Assembly: GCA_913056345.1 (NCBI GenBank)
Contig: CAJXMH010000011.1
Location: forward strand, 30,840-94,839
Length of the DNA stretch: 64,000 nucleotides
Source: an uncultured Flavobacteriales bacterium
GTDB lineage: Bacteria > Bacteroidota > Bacteroidia > Flavobacteriales_E > Vicingaceae
Reading direction: 5' to 3'
Every line of letters starts with the position of its first letter. Positions within the stretch are counted from its first letter, which is position 1. Both the position numbers and the translations under genes were made by a program. The notes under the pieces were generated by a model. The model had not been told where the DNA came from, did not search any database, and saw only the letters and a program-made list of their open reading frames with translations. Below, one piece after another: positions 18,962 to 29,921 of the stretch.

Positions 18962-21900
18962 TTACTTTTTCTTTTTCTCTACTTTCTTTTTGCTCAAATC
19001 AACTACAATTGGAGTTGCTACGCAAAGCGAAGAATAAGTTCCAACTGCAACTCCTACAAGTAAAGCAAATGCAAAACCTCTAATCACTTCCCCTCCGAAA
19101 ATAAAGATCATCAGAAGCACAAAGAATGTACTCAAAGAAGTGTTTACTGTTCTACTTAAGGTGCTGTTCAATGCTTCATTAATTACTTCTAGCATTTCAC
19201 GCTTTTTGTATGAATTCAGGTACTCTCTGATTCTATCAAATACAACCACAGTATCGTTAATTGAGTAACCTACTACCGTTAAGATAGCAGCAATGAACGC
19301 TTGATCAATATCTAAAGAGAAAGGCAAGAAACCATAGGCTATTGAGAACACTGAGAGCACAATCAGCACATCGTGAAAAATTGCCACAACTGCTCCTAAG
19401 CCATACTGCCATTTTCTAAAGCGGAATAGGATGTACAAGAAAATAATAACCAATGAGAATAGAATAGCCCAAATAGATGATTGCTTGATATCATCAGCGA
19501 TGGTTGGACCAACCTTCTGAGAACTCATAAGATGCTCTTCGTTAAATGCATCAAATGATTTATCACCGATCAACCCACTTAAACCTTCATAAAGTTTTTT
19601 CTCTACGGTTCGGTCCGCTTCAGGATCTTCACTGTCCATTAAATAACTAGTGGTTACTTTAACCTGATTGTCTTCACCAAATATCTTTACCTCAGGACTT
19701 ATGTTCTGACCATCTTCTGTTACAAATGAATTACTTAAAGAAGTTCTAATATCAGTTGTAGAAACAGTCTGGTCAAAACGAACTACGTAAGTTCTTCCAC
19801 CTGTAAAGTCAACTCCATAGGATAATCCACGAGTAGCGAAAGAACCAATTCCAACCAAGATTATGATACCTGAAATAATGTAAAAAGTCTTTCTCTTTTT
19901 AACAAACTGCCACGCTAAGTTTTGGAAAGCACCTTCTGTAACTTTGGTCGCTACCGTGATTTTCTTTTTATTGTCTAACCTCCACGCGAAAATCAAACGG
20001 GTAATAAAGATTGCTGAAAACAAAGAAGTAAGAATACCAATCACAAGCACCTTCGCAAAACCTTCAACTGGCCCTGTTCCGAAGAACCAAAGGATGATTC
20101 CTGTTAATAAGGTGGTAACGTTGGCATCAATGATCGAGGAATAAGCGTTTTTGTATCCATCTGCAATGGCTAACCTAGAACCTTTCCCTGCTCTTAACTC
20201 TTCACGAATCCTTTCGTATATCAGTACGTTGGCATCAACCGAAATACCAATGGTCAACACAATACCGGCAATACCTGGAAGGGTTAAAGCAATATTGGTA
20301 CTTGCTAGTACTCCCATAATAAAGAACAAGTTTGCAAGTAATGCAATATCAGAAGCGATTCCAGCCTTTCCATAATAGAAAATCATGTAAAGCAATACAA
20401 TAAGCAGTGCTACGATAAAAGAAAGTAATCCGTCATTAATTGATTCTTGTCCAAGTGATGGACCTACTACTGCTTCTTCTACAATTTTTGCAGGAGCAGG
20501 TAACTTACCCGCTTTTAGAATATTGGCAATTAACTTTGCTTCCTCAATTGTAAAGTCACCTTCGATGCTTGAAATACCACCTGAAATTTCTGAATTTACA
20601 TTTGGAAAAGAATAAACGTAATTATCAAGCACGATTGCGATGCTTTCACCTACGTTATCCCCTGTAAGGTTCTTCCATGTTTTCGCGCCTAGCGTATTCA
20701 TTTTCATGGTAATCTCAGGACGACCTCCAAACTGACCAAAATCTTGAAATGCGTCAGTAATTACATCTCCTTCTAAAGGTGCTTTTCCATCTCTAGAGGT
20801 AACCTCAATAGCTATGAGCTGTAAAAACTGATCACCTTCACCGGTTGGCTTAGCAGTCCATAAAAGCTTTAAATCATTAGGAAAGATCTTTTGCACCTCT
20901 TCCATTCGAAGGTATTCGTTAACCTTTCCAGTATCTTTTATAGCTGAGTAACCAACCACAGGTCCTTCACCGGGCATGTAATCTCCGCTCTCATTTTGAT
21001 AGATCGAAGGAGATAAGACAGCAAATAGTGGATTTTCCTTTGCAAAATCTTCGAATGATTGATCTGCAAGAGCAGAATCTCCTGCGAGTGAATCTGAAAC
21101 TAACTCATCCATTAAAGAGGACTCGGAACTGGCAGTATCCTCATCCATTTTGCTAGAATCAGCGATTAAATCGGCTGACGCAGCTGTATCGACAACAGCC
21201 TCATCCATTGTTTGAGTGTTTTCTAGCGTATCCGAAACTTGCGTAGTATCTGCAGTTTCTTCAGACTCACCACTCTTAATCAAATTGAGTTTTTGGTTCG
21301 CTTGAGCTAAGTAAGGGTAAATCTCAGCGTTCTCATAAGTTTCCCAAAACTCAAGCTTAGCTGTCCCTTGTAACAGTTGTCTAACACGTTCTTTGTTTTT
21401 AACCCCAGGTAATTCTACCAAAATACGGTCGGATGCAGCAAGTTTTTGAATGTTTGGCTGCGCAACTCCAAATAAGTTAACTCTCGTTCGAAGAACTTCA
21501 AAAGTTCTATTGAAAGCAGCATCCGCTTCATCTCTAAGAAATTGAATAACCTCTTCATTTGTTGCTTCGCGGTTAATGTTGTCCTTATTTTCTAGCGTGT
21601 AAAAAACACTCGCTAAAGGCTTTGTAGGAGCTACTTCATTCCATGACTGCTCAAAAAGACTTACAAAATTTTCTTGATTACTTTTTTGCTTTTCTTTAGC
21701 TAAATCAATTGCTTTCCTAAAGTCTTCGTCTTGGCTATTAGAAGAAAGAGCTATGACTACATCGGCTACCGATACTTCTAGCGTTACGTTCATCCCCCCT
21801 TTTAGGTCAAGACCTAAGTTCAACACATTCTTTTTTACCTCAGCATAAGTGAAGTCAAAAAGTGGATAAACCGCTTGACTTGACATGGAGTCTAAATAGG

Positions 21901-22042
21901 CATCTTCCTTTTCAAGTGAACCTGCTGCAAATTCTTGTGCATCATTTTCTACACTTTGAGCAACCCAGGTAAAAGACAACTGGTAGAGACAAGCTAATGA
22001 TAGTAAGACAATGAATGTCCAAATTAATCCCTTATTCTGCAT
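18962..22042 (-). CDS. secDF: Fused protein-export membrane protein SecDF
   Basis: 1026 residues joining SecD and SecF, each with six membrane helices, in one chain as usual for Bacteroidota. It uses the proton gradient to pull proteins out of SecYEG. SecD features include NLGLDLKGGMNVTLEV (residues about 75-90) and the TLPGIAGIVLTIGISVDANVLIYERIREE region split over helices 3-4. SecF features include YGVDFTGGRTYVVRF and VGYSINDTVVVFDRIRE. A notable feature is an acidic Ser/Thr/Asp/Glu-rich insertion at about 254-328 in the periplasmic head of SecD. The start is ATG at 22042. It has its own promoter and terminator. Confidence 0.96.
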   Translation of the reverse strand: MQNKGLIWTFIVLLSLACLYQLSFTWVAQSVENDAQEFAAGSLEKEDAYLDSMSSQAVYPLFDFTYAEVKKNVLNLGLDLKGGMNVTLEVSVADVVIALSSNSQDEDFRKAIDLAKEKQKSNQENFVSLFEQSWNEVAPTKPLASVFYTLENKDNINREATNEEVIQFLRDEADAAFNRTFEVLRTRVNLFGVAQPNIQKLAASDRILVELPGVKNKERVRQLLQGTAKLEFWETYENAEIYPYLAQANQKLNLIKSGESEETADTTQVSDTLENTQTMDEAVVDTAASADLIADSSKMDEDTASSESSLMDELVSDSLAGDSALADQSFEDFAKENPLFAVLSPSIYQNESGDYMPGEGPVVGYSAIKDTGKVNEYLRMEEVQKIFPNDLKLLWTAKPTGEGDQFLQLIAIEVTSRDGKAPLEGDVITDAFQDFGQFGGRPEITMKMNTLGAKTWKNLTGDNVGESIAIVLDNYVYSFPNVNSEISGGISSIEGDFTIEEAKLIANILKAGKLPAPAKIVEEAVVGPSLGQESINDGLLSFIVALLIVLLYMIFYYGKAGIASDIALLANLFFIMGVLASTNIALTLPGIAGIVLTIGISVDANVLIYERIREELRAGKGSRLAIADGYKNAYSSIIDANVTTLLTGIILWFFGTGPVEGFAKVLVIGILTSLFSAIFITRLIFAWRLDNKKKITVATKVTEGAFQNLAWQFVKKRKTFYIISGIIILVGIGSFATRGLSYGVDFTGGRTYVVRFDQTVSTTDIRTSLSNSFVTEDGQNISPEVKIFGEDNQVKVTTSYLMDSEDPEADRTVEKKLYEGLSGLIGDKSFDAFNEEHLMSSQKVGPTIADDIKQSSIWAILFSLVIIFLYILFRFRKWQYGLGAVVAIFHDVLIVLSVFSIAYGFLPFSLDIDQAFIAAILTVVGYSINDTVVVFDRIREYLNSYKKREMLEVINEALNSTLSRTVNTSLSTFFVLLMIFIFGGEVIRGFAFALLVGVAVGTYSSLCVATPIVVDLSKKKVEKKKK

Positions 22043-22078
22043 GATTTCCTTCTATGTATTCGTTCTTTTTGAAGCCTG

Positions 22079-22109
22079 CAAATATAGAATTTCCATGAAG
22101 AAAACACAA
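22079..22109 (-). promoter_or_regulatory. Bacteroidota-type promoter of secDF
   Basis: Minus strand TTG (22109-22107), 20 bases, TATATTTG (22086-22079), about 37 bases before the ATG at 22042. Confidence 0.5.
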
Positions 22110-22188
22110 TTTATATTATCTAGCATTAATAGTCGAATATTCAACCTTCTAAAAAACCCATTTCTTCGATTTTAATTAACTTTAATTT

Positions 22189-24732
22189 ATGATTTCATTT
22201 CTAAAAACATTTAAAAAGCATAGTTCGCTCTTTATATTATTTTCTTGCTTAAGCTTTTCTGCTACAGCACAATTGAATTATTATTTATATGACTCTTTAA
22301 AAGTCTTCAGAGATGGTAATGAATTGAACCAACCCTTCTGGGGTGGTTTTAATGCTCCTCAATTCGGACAAATAGACCTGAACCTTGATGGCAAAAAAGA
22401 CTTAATCGTTTTTGATCGTGTTGGTGAAAAACTGCTAACGCTCATTAACCAGGGGGGCATGGGTGAAGTTAATTATCGTTTTGAGCCTGAATACATAAAA
22501 TACTTCCCAACTATAAAGTATCAAATGTATACCAAAGACTATGACTGCGATGGAGACAATGACCTCTTCGTTGGTGGTTCTGATCTAAGGTTATTTCAAA
22601 ATAATAGCTCAATGCTTGATGGAATCCTATTGTCGGATTCAGGAAAAGTGAACTCTTTGTACAATCCGGATCAAGCTAATCAAATCCCCTCTTCCATTAA
22701 CCCTAGTCAACCAAACTTAATTGGACTTGGAGATGTTGACGGTGACGGAGATCTTGATATTATCAATGAGTTTGGTCTAGGTAACCAGCTAGAATATCAT
22801 CGAAACCTATCGATAGAACGCAATGGTGAGTGTGGTTTAATTTTTGAAAGAAGAGCAAAATGCTGGGGTAATTTCATGGAGTCTAGTCTTAGCTCTGAGA
22901 TTTTCTTAGATACCTGCAGATGGACTGAATTTGGAAGTGGCGGAGAATTCACAAAGAGAGATGAGAACCATATCACAGAGGGGCAAAAAGGATTGAAACA
23001 TGGAAATTCTGCCATTGCTATTTTCGATCTAGACTATAATGGTAGTGCAGACGTTTTACTCGGAGATGACGGCACCAGAAGAGTTACCGCTCTTTATAAT
23101 GCTGACAGTGGCAGTATCCCAAGAGTAGATTCAAGGATTTTCAGAGTAGACAGCACCTTCCCAAGTTTTGACCAACCTATTGACTTACCTATTTTTCCTG
23201 CTTCATATTTCTTAGACCTTGACAATGATGGTTTTGACGATATGTTGGTTGCCCCAAACACCAATGATTTCCTTAGCCCTGGCAAGAACAAGAACAACAT
23301 CCTTTTTTACAAAGGAAATGGAACAGCCAATGGTTTCACTTTAACCAATAAGGCTCTTTTCTTTAAAGATATACTTGATTTTGGCGAAGGCAGCTATCCT
23401 ACTTTTTTTGACTTCAATAAAGATGGCAAGCAAGATCTACTGATTGGTAATTTGGGCTATTACAACGATTCATCTAAAAGAGATGTGGGACAATTGGCTC
23501 TCATGATCAATACAGGAACTACCCAAAAACCTGAATTTGACCTGATTGACACTAATTTTCTAAACTTACCCCAATATTTGTTGCTTGATACCAACCGACT
23601 TCCTGAATATAATTTGATCCCGGCGTCAGGTGACTTGGATGGAGACGGAGATGAGGATCTTTTAATAGGCGTATCAAGTGGTAAGATTCTTCATTTTGAA
23701 GATACAGCAAATCAAGGGCAAGCAGCTGAATACAAATACAAGGGTGATTACTTCCAGAAAATAAGAGTATTCAACAATGCCAAGCCTGATCTTTTTGATG
23801 TAAATGAGGATGGACTACTTGACTTGGTGATTGGAAGTGAAGTTGGCAGCCTTAGCCTATATCTAAATCTTGGTAGTGCGCAAAATCCAATTTTTACAAT
23901 GAAAGTTGATTCGATTGTTTATCAAGCTGCTACAAACACACAACGCTATCAACTTGAAGATGATGTAAACCTGAGTTTTTTCGATATTGGACAAACAATA
24001 AGGGTAAAAGGCTCATCCAAATTAGATAATAATGTGCAATACGATATTGTAGCAATAAATGATAATTTAAACTACCTAGATCTAAGGCCTAGTTTCTTCA
24101 ATACCAATAGCAGTAACGATGAGTCGAATTCTAGGGCTGTAGTTGATGCTGCAATTTTAAATTGGGGGAAATTTTCATTGATCGATATCGAATCAAATTA
24201 TGACAGTGCTCCATTCTTATTTAAGAATAGAAATGGTGAAAATCGATTGATCGTTGGAAGCAGAGATGGCAATATTTTCCTGCTTGACAGCATAAAAGGA
24301 AACCCGCTTGATTCATTTATAATAATTGATAATAGATACATTCAACAGAATCTAGGAGGGAATACTGTTGTAGCAGGAACAGATTTAAATGGCGATAACT
24401 TGATTGACTTTGCGGTTGGAAATAAAGCGGGAGGATTATCCATATTTTTTGGATTGAATAATGTTGGTATTGACGAGAAAAAAGTTAAGGCAAATCGAAA
24501 GGACTTCTTACTTATTCCAAATCCTGCAAAGCGTTTTGCAATTATAAAGCTTGCTGAAACTTTTCAAAGTACAGTACAAGAAATTGAGATCAGAGATAGT
24601 GCAGGTCGGCTCATTGAAAGGTTGGCAGCAGATAACAGAAAAATTGATCTCACTAATTATAGGAAAGGAATATACATTGTAAATATCATCAGCGATGATA
24701 AGCTTTCTAGTGAATTGCTGATCGTGCAATAA
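22189..24732 (+). CDS. Secreted FG-GAP/VCBS-repeat protein with type A T9SS sorting domain
   Basis: 847 residues. It has a signal peptide (about 1-27, SLSFSATAQ), then FG-GAP/VCBS-type repeats along most of the chain with calcium-loop motifs such as DLNLDGKKDLIVFD, DVDGDGDLDIINE, DLDNDGFDDMLVAP and DVNEDGLLDLVIG. These fold into beta-propeller blades. The last ~75 residues (LIPNPAKRFAIIKL ... GKGIYIVNIISDDKLSSELLIVQ style) are a type A T9SS C-terminal signal, so the protein is probably exported through the outer membrane and anchored or released at the surface. There are no catalytic motifs, and adhesion or Ca2+-dependent binding is a guess. It is convergent with mdh, with a hairpin between them. 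Confidence 0.85.
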   Translation: MISFLKTFKKHSSLFILFSCLSFSATAQLNYYLYDSLKVFRDGNELNQPFWGGFNAPQFGQIDLNLDGKKDLIVFDRVGEKLLTLINQGGMGEVNYRFEPEYIKYFPTIKYQMYTKDYDCDGDNDLFVGGSDLRLFQNNSSMLDGILLSDSGKVNSLYNPDQANQIPSSINPSQPNLIGLGDVDGDGDLDIINEFGLGNQLEYHRNLSIERNGECGLIFERRAKCWGNFMESSLSSEIFLDTCRWTEFGSGGEFTKRDENHITEGQKGLKHGNSAIAIFDLDYNGSADVLLGDDGTRRVTALYNADSGSIPRVDSRIFRVDSTFPSFDQPIDLPIFPASYFLDLDNDGFDDMLVAPNTNDFLSPGKNKNNILFYKGNGTANGFTLTNKALFFKDILDFGEGSYPTFFDFNKDGKQDLLIGNLGYYNDSSKRDVGQLALMINTGTTQKPEFDLIDTNFLNLPQYLLLDTNRLPEYNLIPASGDLDGDGDEDLLIGVSSGKILHFEDTANQGQAAEYKYKGDYFQKIRVFNNAKPDLFDVNEDGLLDLVIGSEVGSLSLYLNLGSAQNPIFTMKVDSIVYQAATNTQRYQLEDDVNLSFFDIGQTIRVKGSSKLDNNVQYDIVAINDNLNYLDLRPSFFNTNSSNDESNSRAVVDAAILNWGKFSLIDIESNYDSAPFLFKNRNGENRLIVGSRDGNIFLLDSIKGNPLDSFIIIDNRYIQQNLGGNTVVAGTDLNGDNLIDFAVGNKAGGLSIFFGLNNVGIDEKKVKANRKDFLLIPNPAKRFAIIKLAETFQSTVQEIEIRDSAGRLIERLAADNRKIDLTNYRKGIYIVNIISDDKLSSELLIVQ

Positions 24733-24757
24733 AAAAAGGGGAGTTTTAGCTCCCCTT
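24731..24757 (-). terminator. Terminator between mdh and the FG-GAP gene
   Basis: AAGGGGAG (24736-24743) and CTCCCCTT (24750-24757) pair around TTTTAG. On the minus strand the stem runs into seven Ts, so it terminates mdh. On the plus strand there is no T-run, so it is less effective for the FG-GAP gene. Confidence 0.75.
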
Positions 24758-24785
24758 CACAATAGTTAATCGTTTAGAACTATCT

Positions 24786-25709
24786 CTAGTTCAACAAACC
24801 GTTCGTCTTTTTAACGCCCTCTGCGCTTTCTGAAATTTTAGCTTTTTCTGCATCTGAAAGTTCAATCTCTACAATTTGCTCAATTCCATTTTTACCGATT
24901 AGGCAAGGTACACCGATTGAAATATCATTCAATCCAAACTCTCCTTCTAGTAAAGCTGAACATGGAAACATTTTCTTACTATCACAAGCAATCGCTTGAA
25001 CCATAGCAGAAACAGCCGCTCCAGGTGCGTACCAAGCAGAGGTTCCCAATAGTTTTGTCAAAGTTGCACCTCCTACCTTAGTGTCTTCAATCACTTGGTT
25101 TGCTCGTTCTTCAGAGATGAAATTTTTAACTGGTATACCATTTCTAGTAGCTTTGTCGATCAAAGGCACCATTCCAGTATCTGAGTGTCCTCCAATCACC
25201 ATACCGTCAATATCAGAAATTGGACAATCTAGTGCTTCTGCTAATCTATACTTGAATCTAGCACTGTCCAGTGCTCCACCCATTCCAATTATTCTGTTCT
25301 TTGAAATGCCACTTGTTTGATGCACGAGATAAGTCATGGTGTCCATAGGGTTAGAAACCACGATAATAATGGTATTAGGTGAATGCTCTAATAGATTCTC
25401 CGTTACTTGTTTTACAATACCTGCATTAATCCCGATCAGCTCTTCTCTTGTCATTCCAGGTTTTCTTGGGATACCTGAAGTAATGACACAAACATCACTA
25501 TTTGCAGTTTTACTGTAATCATTTGTACTTCCTGTAATTTTGGTATCAAAAGAATTCAAAGAGGCAGTCTGCATCAAGTCCATTGCTTTACCCTCGGCAA
25601 AACCTTCTTTAATATCTAAGATCACAACTTCTGATGCGAAGTCTTTTATTGCAATGTACTCTGCACAGCTAGCTCCTACAGCTCCTGCTCCTACTACGGT
25701 AACTTTCAT
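24786..25709 (-). CDS. mdh: Malate dehydrogenase (LDH-like type)
   Basis: 307 residues. It catalyses NAD-linked oxidation of malate to oxaloacetate in the TCA cycle. The dinucleotide loop GAGAVGASCAEY is at 7-18, Asp32 (LDIKEG) selects NAD, the mobile loop is SGIPRKPGMTREEL (78-91) with Arg82 and Arg88, and the catalytic histidine is His175 in GGHSDTGMVP. The Arg82/Arg88 pattern and the length fit the LDH-like MDH of Bacteroidota rather than lactate dehydrogenase, which has Gln at the first position. It is monocistronic. Confidence 0.95.
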   Translation of the reverse strand: MKVTVVGAGAVGASCAEYIAIKDFASEVVILDIKEGFAEGKAMDLMQTASLNSFDTKITGSTNDYSKTANSDVCVITSGIPRKPGMTREELIGINAGIVKQVTENLLEHSPNTIIIVVSNPMDTMTYLVHQTSGISKNRIIGMGGALDSARFKYRLAEALDCPISDIDGMVIGGHSDTGMVPLIDKATRNGIPVKNFISEERANQVIEDTKVGGATLTKLLGTSAWYAPGAAVSAMVQAIACDSKKMFPCSALLEGEFGLNDISIGVPCLIGKNGIEQIVEIELSDAEKAKISESAEGVKKTNGLLN

Positions 25710-25828
25710 GAATATATTTTTATTGATTTAACGCTTGGCTAAATTAACCATAGCCCTTGTATTTTAACAACTGAGATCAATAGTTTTTTGGCTTTAAAAA
25801 AGTTTGGTTAACCAAGGCAACCTTTAGC

Positions 25829-25836
25829 TAAATTCG
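25829..25836 (+). promoter_or_regulatory. Possible -7 box of the sigma factor gene
   Basis: TAAATTCG differs from TAnnTTTG at one position. TTTG at 25803-25806 is 22 bases upstream. The dyad GGTTAACC overlaps this region (about 25806-25813). Weak evidence. Confidence 0.25.
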
Positions 25837-25858
25837 CGTCTAACTGAGGAAAGTCTTA

Positions 25859-26428
25859 ATGGATTTATCGAATAAAGAGCTAGTAGAAAAGTTGGTAAAA
25901 GCTTGCAGCAGAAGAGATCGTTCTGCTCAGCAGCAGCTTTATCAAAAGCTTTACAGCCCCATGATGGGAGTCTGTTATCGATACGCTCGGAATCAAGAAG
26001 AGGCGAAAGACCTACTTCAAGATGGATTCATCAAGATTTTTGATAAAATTGATCGATTCAATTTTAAAGGTTCTTTAGAAGGCTGGGTCAGAAGGATAAT
26101 GGTAAACCACGCTATAGATCACTATAGAAAAAACAAGAATAAGTTTTCGATGAGTGAAACATTAGTGGAGGCTGAAAACATACCAGCTGATGAAGAGGGT
26201 GAAAACTGGGCTAAACAGGTACAAGCTAAAACGCTGCTTGCCTTCGTTCAGCAATTAAGTCCCGTTTATCGTACGGTCTTTAACCTTTATGTGTTAGATG
26301 ATTATTCGCACGCTGAGATTGCCGACGAATTAGGGATAAGCGAAGGAACATCCAAATCTAATTTAGCGAAGGCCAAGCAGAATTTAAGGAACATGATTTT
26401 AGAATATAAAAGAAATGAAGAAAAATAA
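25859..26428 (+). CDS. ECF-type RNA polymerase sigma factor
   Basis: 189 residues of a sigma-70 family group IV factor. Region 2 spans about 25-95, with YRYARNQEEAKDLLQDGFIKIF as the core and -10 recognition helices and GWVRRIMVNHAIDHYR as the DNA-melting part. Region 4 spans about 120-180, with the helix-turn-helix YSHAEIADELGISEGTSKSN. There are no region 1 or 3 sequences. The 3' end overlaps the next gene by 14 bases. That gene encodes a membrane protein placed where an anti-sigma factor is normally found, so the two are probably a regulatory pair. Confidence 0.93.
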   Translation: MDLSNKELVEKLVKACSRRDRSAQQQLYQKLYSPMMGVCYRYARNQEEAKDLLQDGFIKIFDKIDRFNFKGSLEGWVRRIMVNHAIDHYRKNKNKFSMSETLVEAENIPADEEGENWAKQVQAKTLLAFVQQLSPVYRTVFNLYVLDDYSHAEIADELGISEGTSKSNLAKAKQNLRNMILEYKRNEEK

Positions 26429-27716
26429 GTTAACGCAAGAAGAGGAGGCACTTAGGGCCAAGATCGAGGAGATCGAGTTTGATTATCAAGTTAGCGATTG
26501 GAAATCTCTTGAACAAAAACTTCCCACTAATCAAACCCTTCAGCTTGCCAAGTGGCTTGCTGCATCAACAGCTGTTATTCTTTTAAGTACTGCAGTTTAT
26601 TTTCTTTCAAAGGACTCTTCTGTTCCTGCAGCTAAAGGAGAAAAACTAAAAAAGGAATTAAGCACCGCAAAAGTTGATCAGTCGATTGATGGTAAGAAAA
26701 ATATTGAGATAGGTAGTGAAAAAGTAAAAAGTGAAGCAGAAACCAAGTTAAATGCTAAAGAAGAAAAAAGCATAAAGCAAACACCTACTCAAACCAAAAC
26801 TTCCAAGAAGGAAAACAAGTTAACAAACAGTTCGACTGAAAGCGAAAAATCTAATTCATATGAGCAAGCAGCAGATGAGCATGCCCAAACTGAAAAAGAG
26901 AATAAAGAGCCAATTGAAGAATCGGTTGACCTTAAAGCACTAAAAGAATCGGTTTATTTTAAGATCATTGGCAAGGCCTGTGTTGGAGAAAGTATAAAAT
27001 TGATTGCAGAAGCTAATGCAGTGCCAAGGTCAAACCTTATCTGGAAATACGGAAGTAATAAAATGAATGGACGGGAGATTGATTTGAAACTCCACTCAGA
27101 GAAACCAACTTTAATAAGCTTGTTTTACCAGAACGAAAACGGTGAATTAAGCAAATTAAAAGACACCCTGATCTCTCCGAATACTCCTCCCAAAAGTGAT
27201 TTCTTCTTTACGGAACATGATGGTATATTTAATGACTTCCAAGTAACCTTTACTGTAGAAGAACTTCAACCTTCGGAAACTTATAAGTGGCTTCTTAATG
27301 ACAAAATTATCGGCTCTAAAAGCGAAGATGTCTATGATTTTAATCAAGCAGGAAATTATAAAGTAACCTTATTTGTGAGCGGTAAAGATGGATGCGAAGC
27401 TAATCTAACAAAAACTGTTCATGTTAAAGATGATCATTCGCTTTTTATCAATGCATTCACTCCCAACGGAGATGGTTACCTTGATACCTTTATGCCACAA
27501 GGCTTTGAAGATTTTGACGGCAACTTTAGTTTCAAAGTTTATAATCTGCAGAACAATTTACTTTACGAAACCCAGAGTCCAGTTGAAGGTTGGAACGGTA
27601 GAATCAAAAACTCAGGACCAATGCAAGATTTAGGTTTATATGTTTGGGAAATAAAAGTTTCTGACAATAAAGGAAATTACAGAGCGTTTAAGGATAAAGT
27701 AAAAATTATAAAGTAG
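26415..27716 (+). CDS. Membrane protein: anti-sigma-like N-terminus, Ig/PKD-like domains, CHU_C (type B T9SS) C-terminus
   Basis: 433 residues, translationally coupled to the ECF sigma gene. Residues 1-46 are cytoplasmic in prediction, charged and helical, and contain FDYQVSDWKSLEQKL, similar to the short W-x-x-(L/I)-E-x-K-L element in N-termini of Bacteroidota anti-sigma proteins. One membrane helix (about 47-65) follows, then a Lys/Glu/Ser-rich linker (about 70-175), two Ig/PKD-like segments (about 180-338) and a gliding-motility-associated C-terminal (CHU_C) domain starting FINAFTPNGDGYLDTFMP near 343. CHU_C normally targets proteins for T9SS export after cleavage of a signal peptide, but here the N-terminus looks like an uncleaved anchor. 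Anti-sigma function is inferred from position and the N-terminus only. Confidence 0.75.
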   Translation: MKKNKLTQEEEALRAKIEEIEFDYQVSDWKSLEQKLPTNQTLQLAKWLAASTAVILLSTAVYFLSKDSSVPAAKGEKLKKELSTAKVDQSIDGKKNIEIGSEKVKSEAETKLNAKEEKSIKQTPTQTKTSKKENKLTNSSTESEKSNSYEQAADEHAQTEKENKEPIEESVDLKALKESVYFKIIGKACVGESIKLIAEANAVPRSNLIWKYGSNKMNGREIDLKLHSEKPTLISLFYQNENGELSKLKDTLISPNTPPKSDFFFTEHDGIFNDFQVTFTVEELQPSETYKWLLNDKIIGSKSEDVYDFNQAGNYKVTLFVSGKDGCEANLTKTVHVKDDHSLFINAFTPNGDGYLDTFMPQGFEDFDGNFSFKVYNLQNNLLYETQSPVEGWNGRIKNSGPMQDLGLYVWEIKVSDNKGNYRAFKDKVKIIK

Positions 27717-27759
27717 CTTTTTTTGAATGTTTATTGGTTAGTTAGTATTTATAAAAAGC

Positions 27760-27790
27760 AAAAGGGGTCTGCAAAAACAGACCCCTTTTT
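27760..27790. terminator. Bidirectional terminator between the sigma operon and gyrB
   Basis: AAAAGGGGTCTG (27760-27771), loop CAAAAA, CAGACCCCTTTT (27778-27789). The stem is A-tailed on one side and T-tailed on the other, so it works on both strands. The gene pair on the left (plus) and gyrB on the right (minus) converge on it. Confidence 0.85.
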
Positions 27791-27818
27791 AATTATTAGA
27801 TATTCAATTACCATGACT

Positions 27819-29807
<1,989 letters not shown>

Positions 29808-29812
29808 TTAAA

Positions 29813-29820
29813 CAAAGATA
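29813..29820 (-). promoter_or_regulatory. -7 promoter box of gyrB
   Basis: TATCTTTG on the minus strand (29820-29813) matches TAnnTTTG and is identical to the box of the ftsE-like gene. No TTG is seen at the proper -33 distance. It lies about 30 bases before the ATG. Confidence 0.4.
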
Positions 29821-29921
29821 ATTATATGCCTTGCCTCGCTTGGTCTAAACAGCTGAAAATACAAGGGTTTTATTAACACTTAATTAACAACGAAGCGAGT
29901 TTGAAAAGCGCTGTAAATGAA

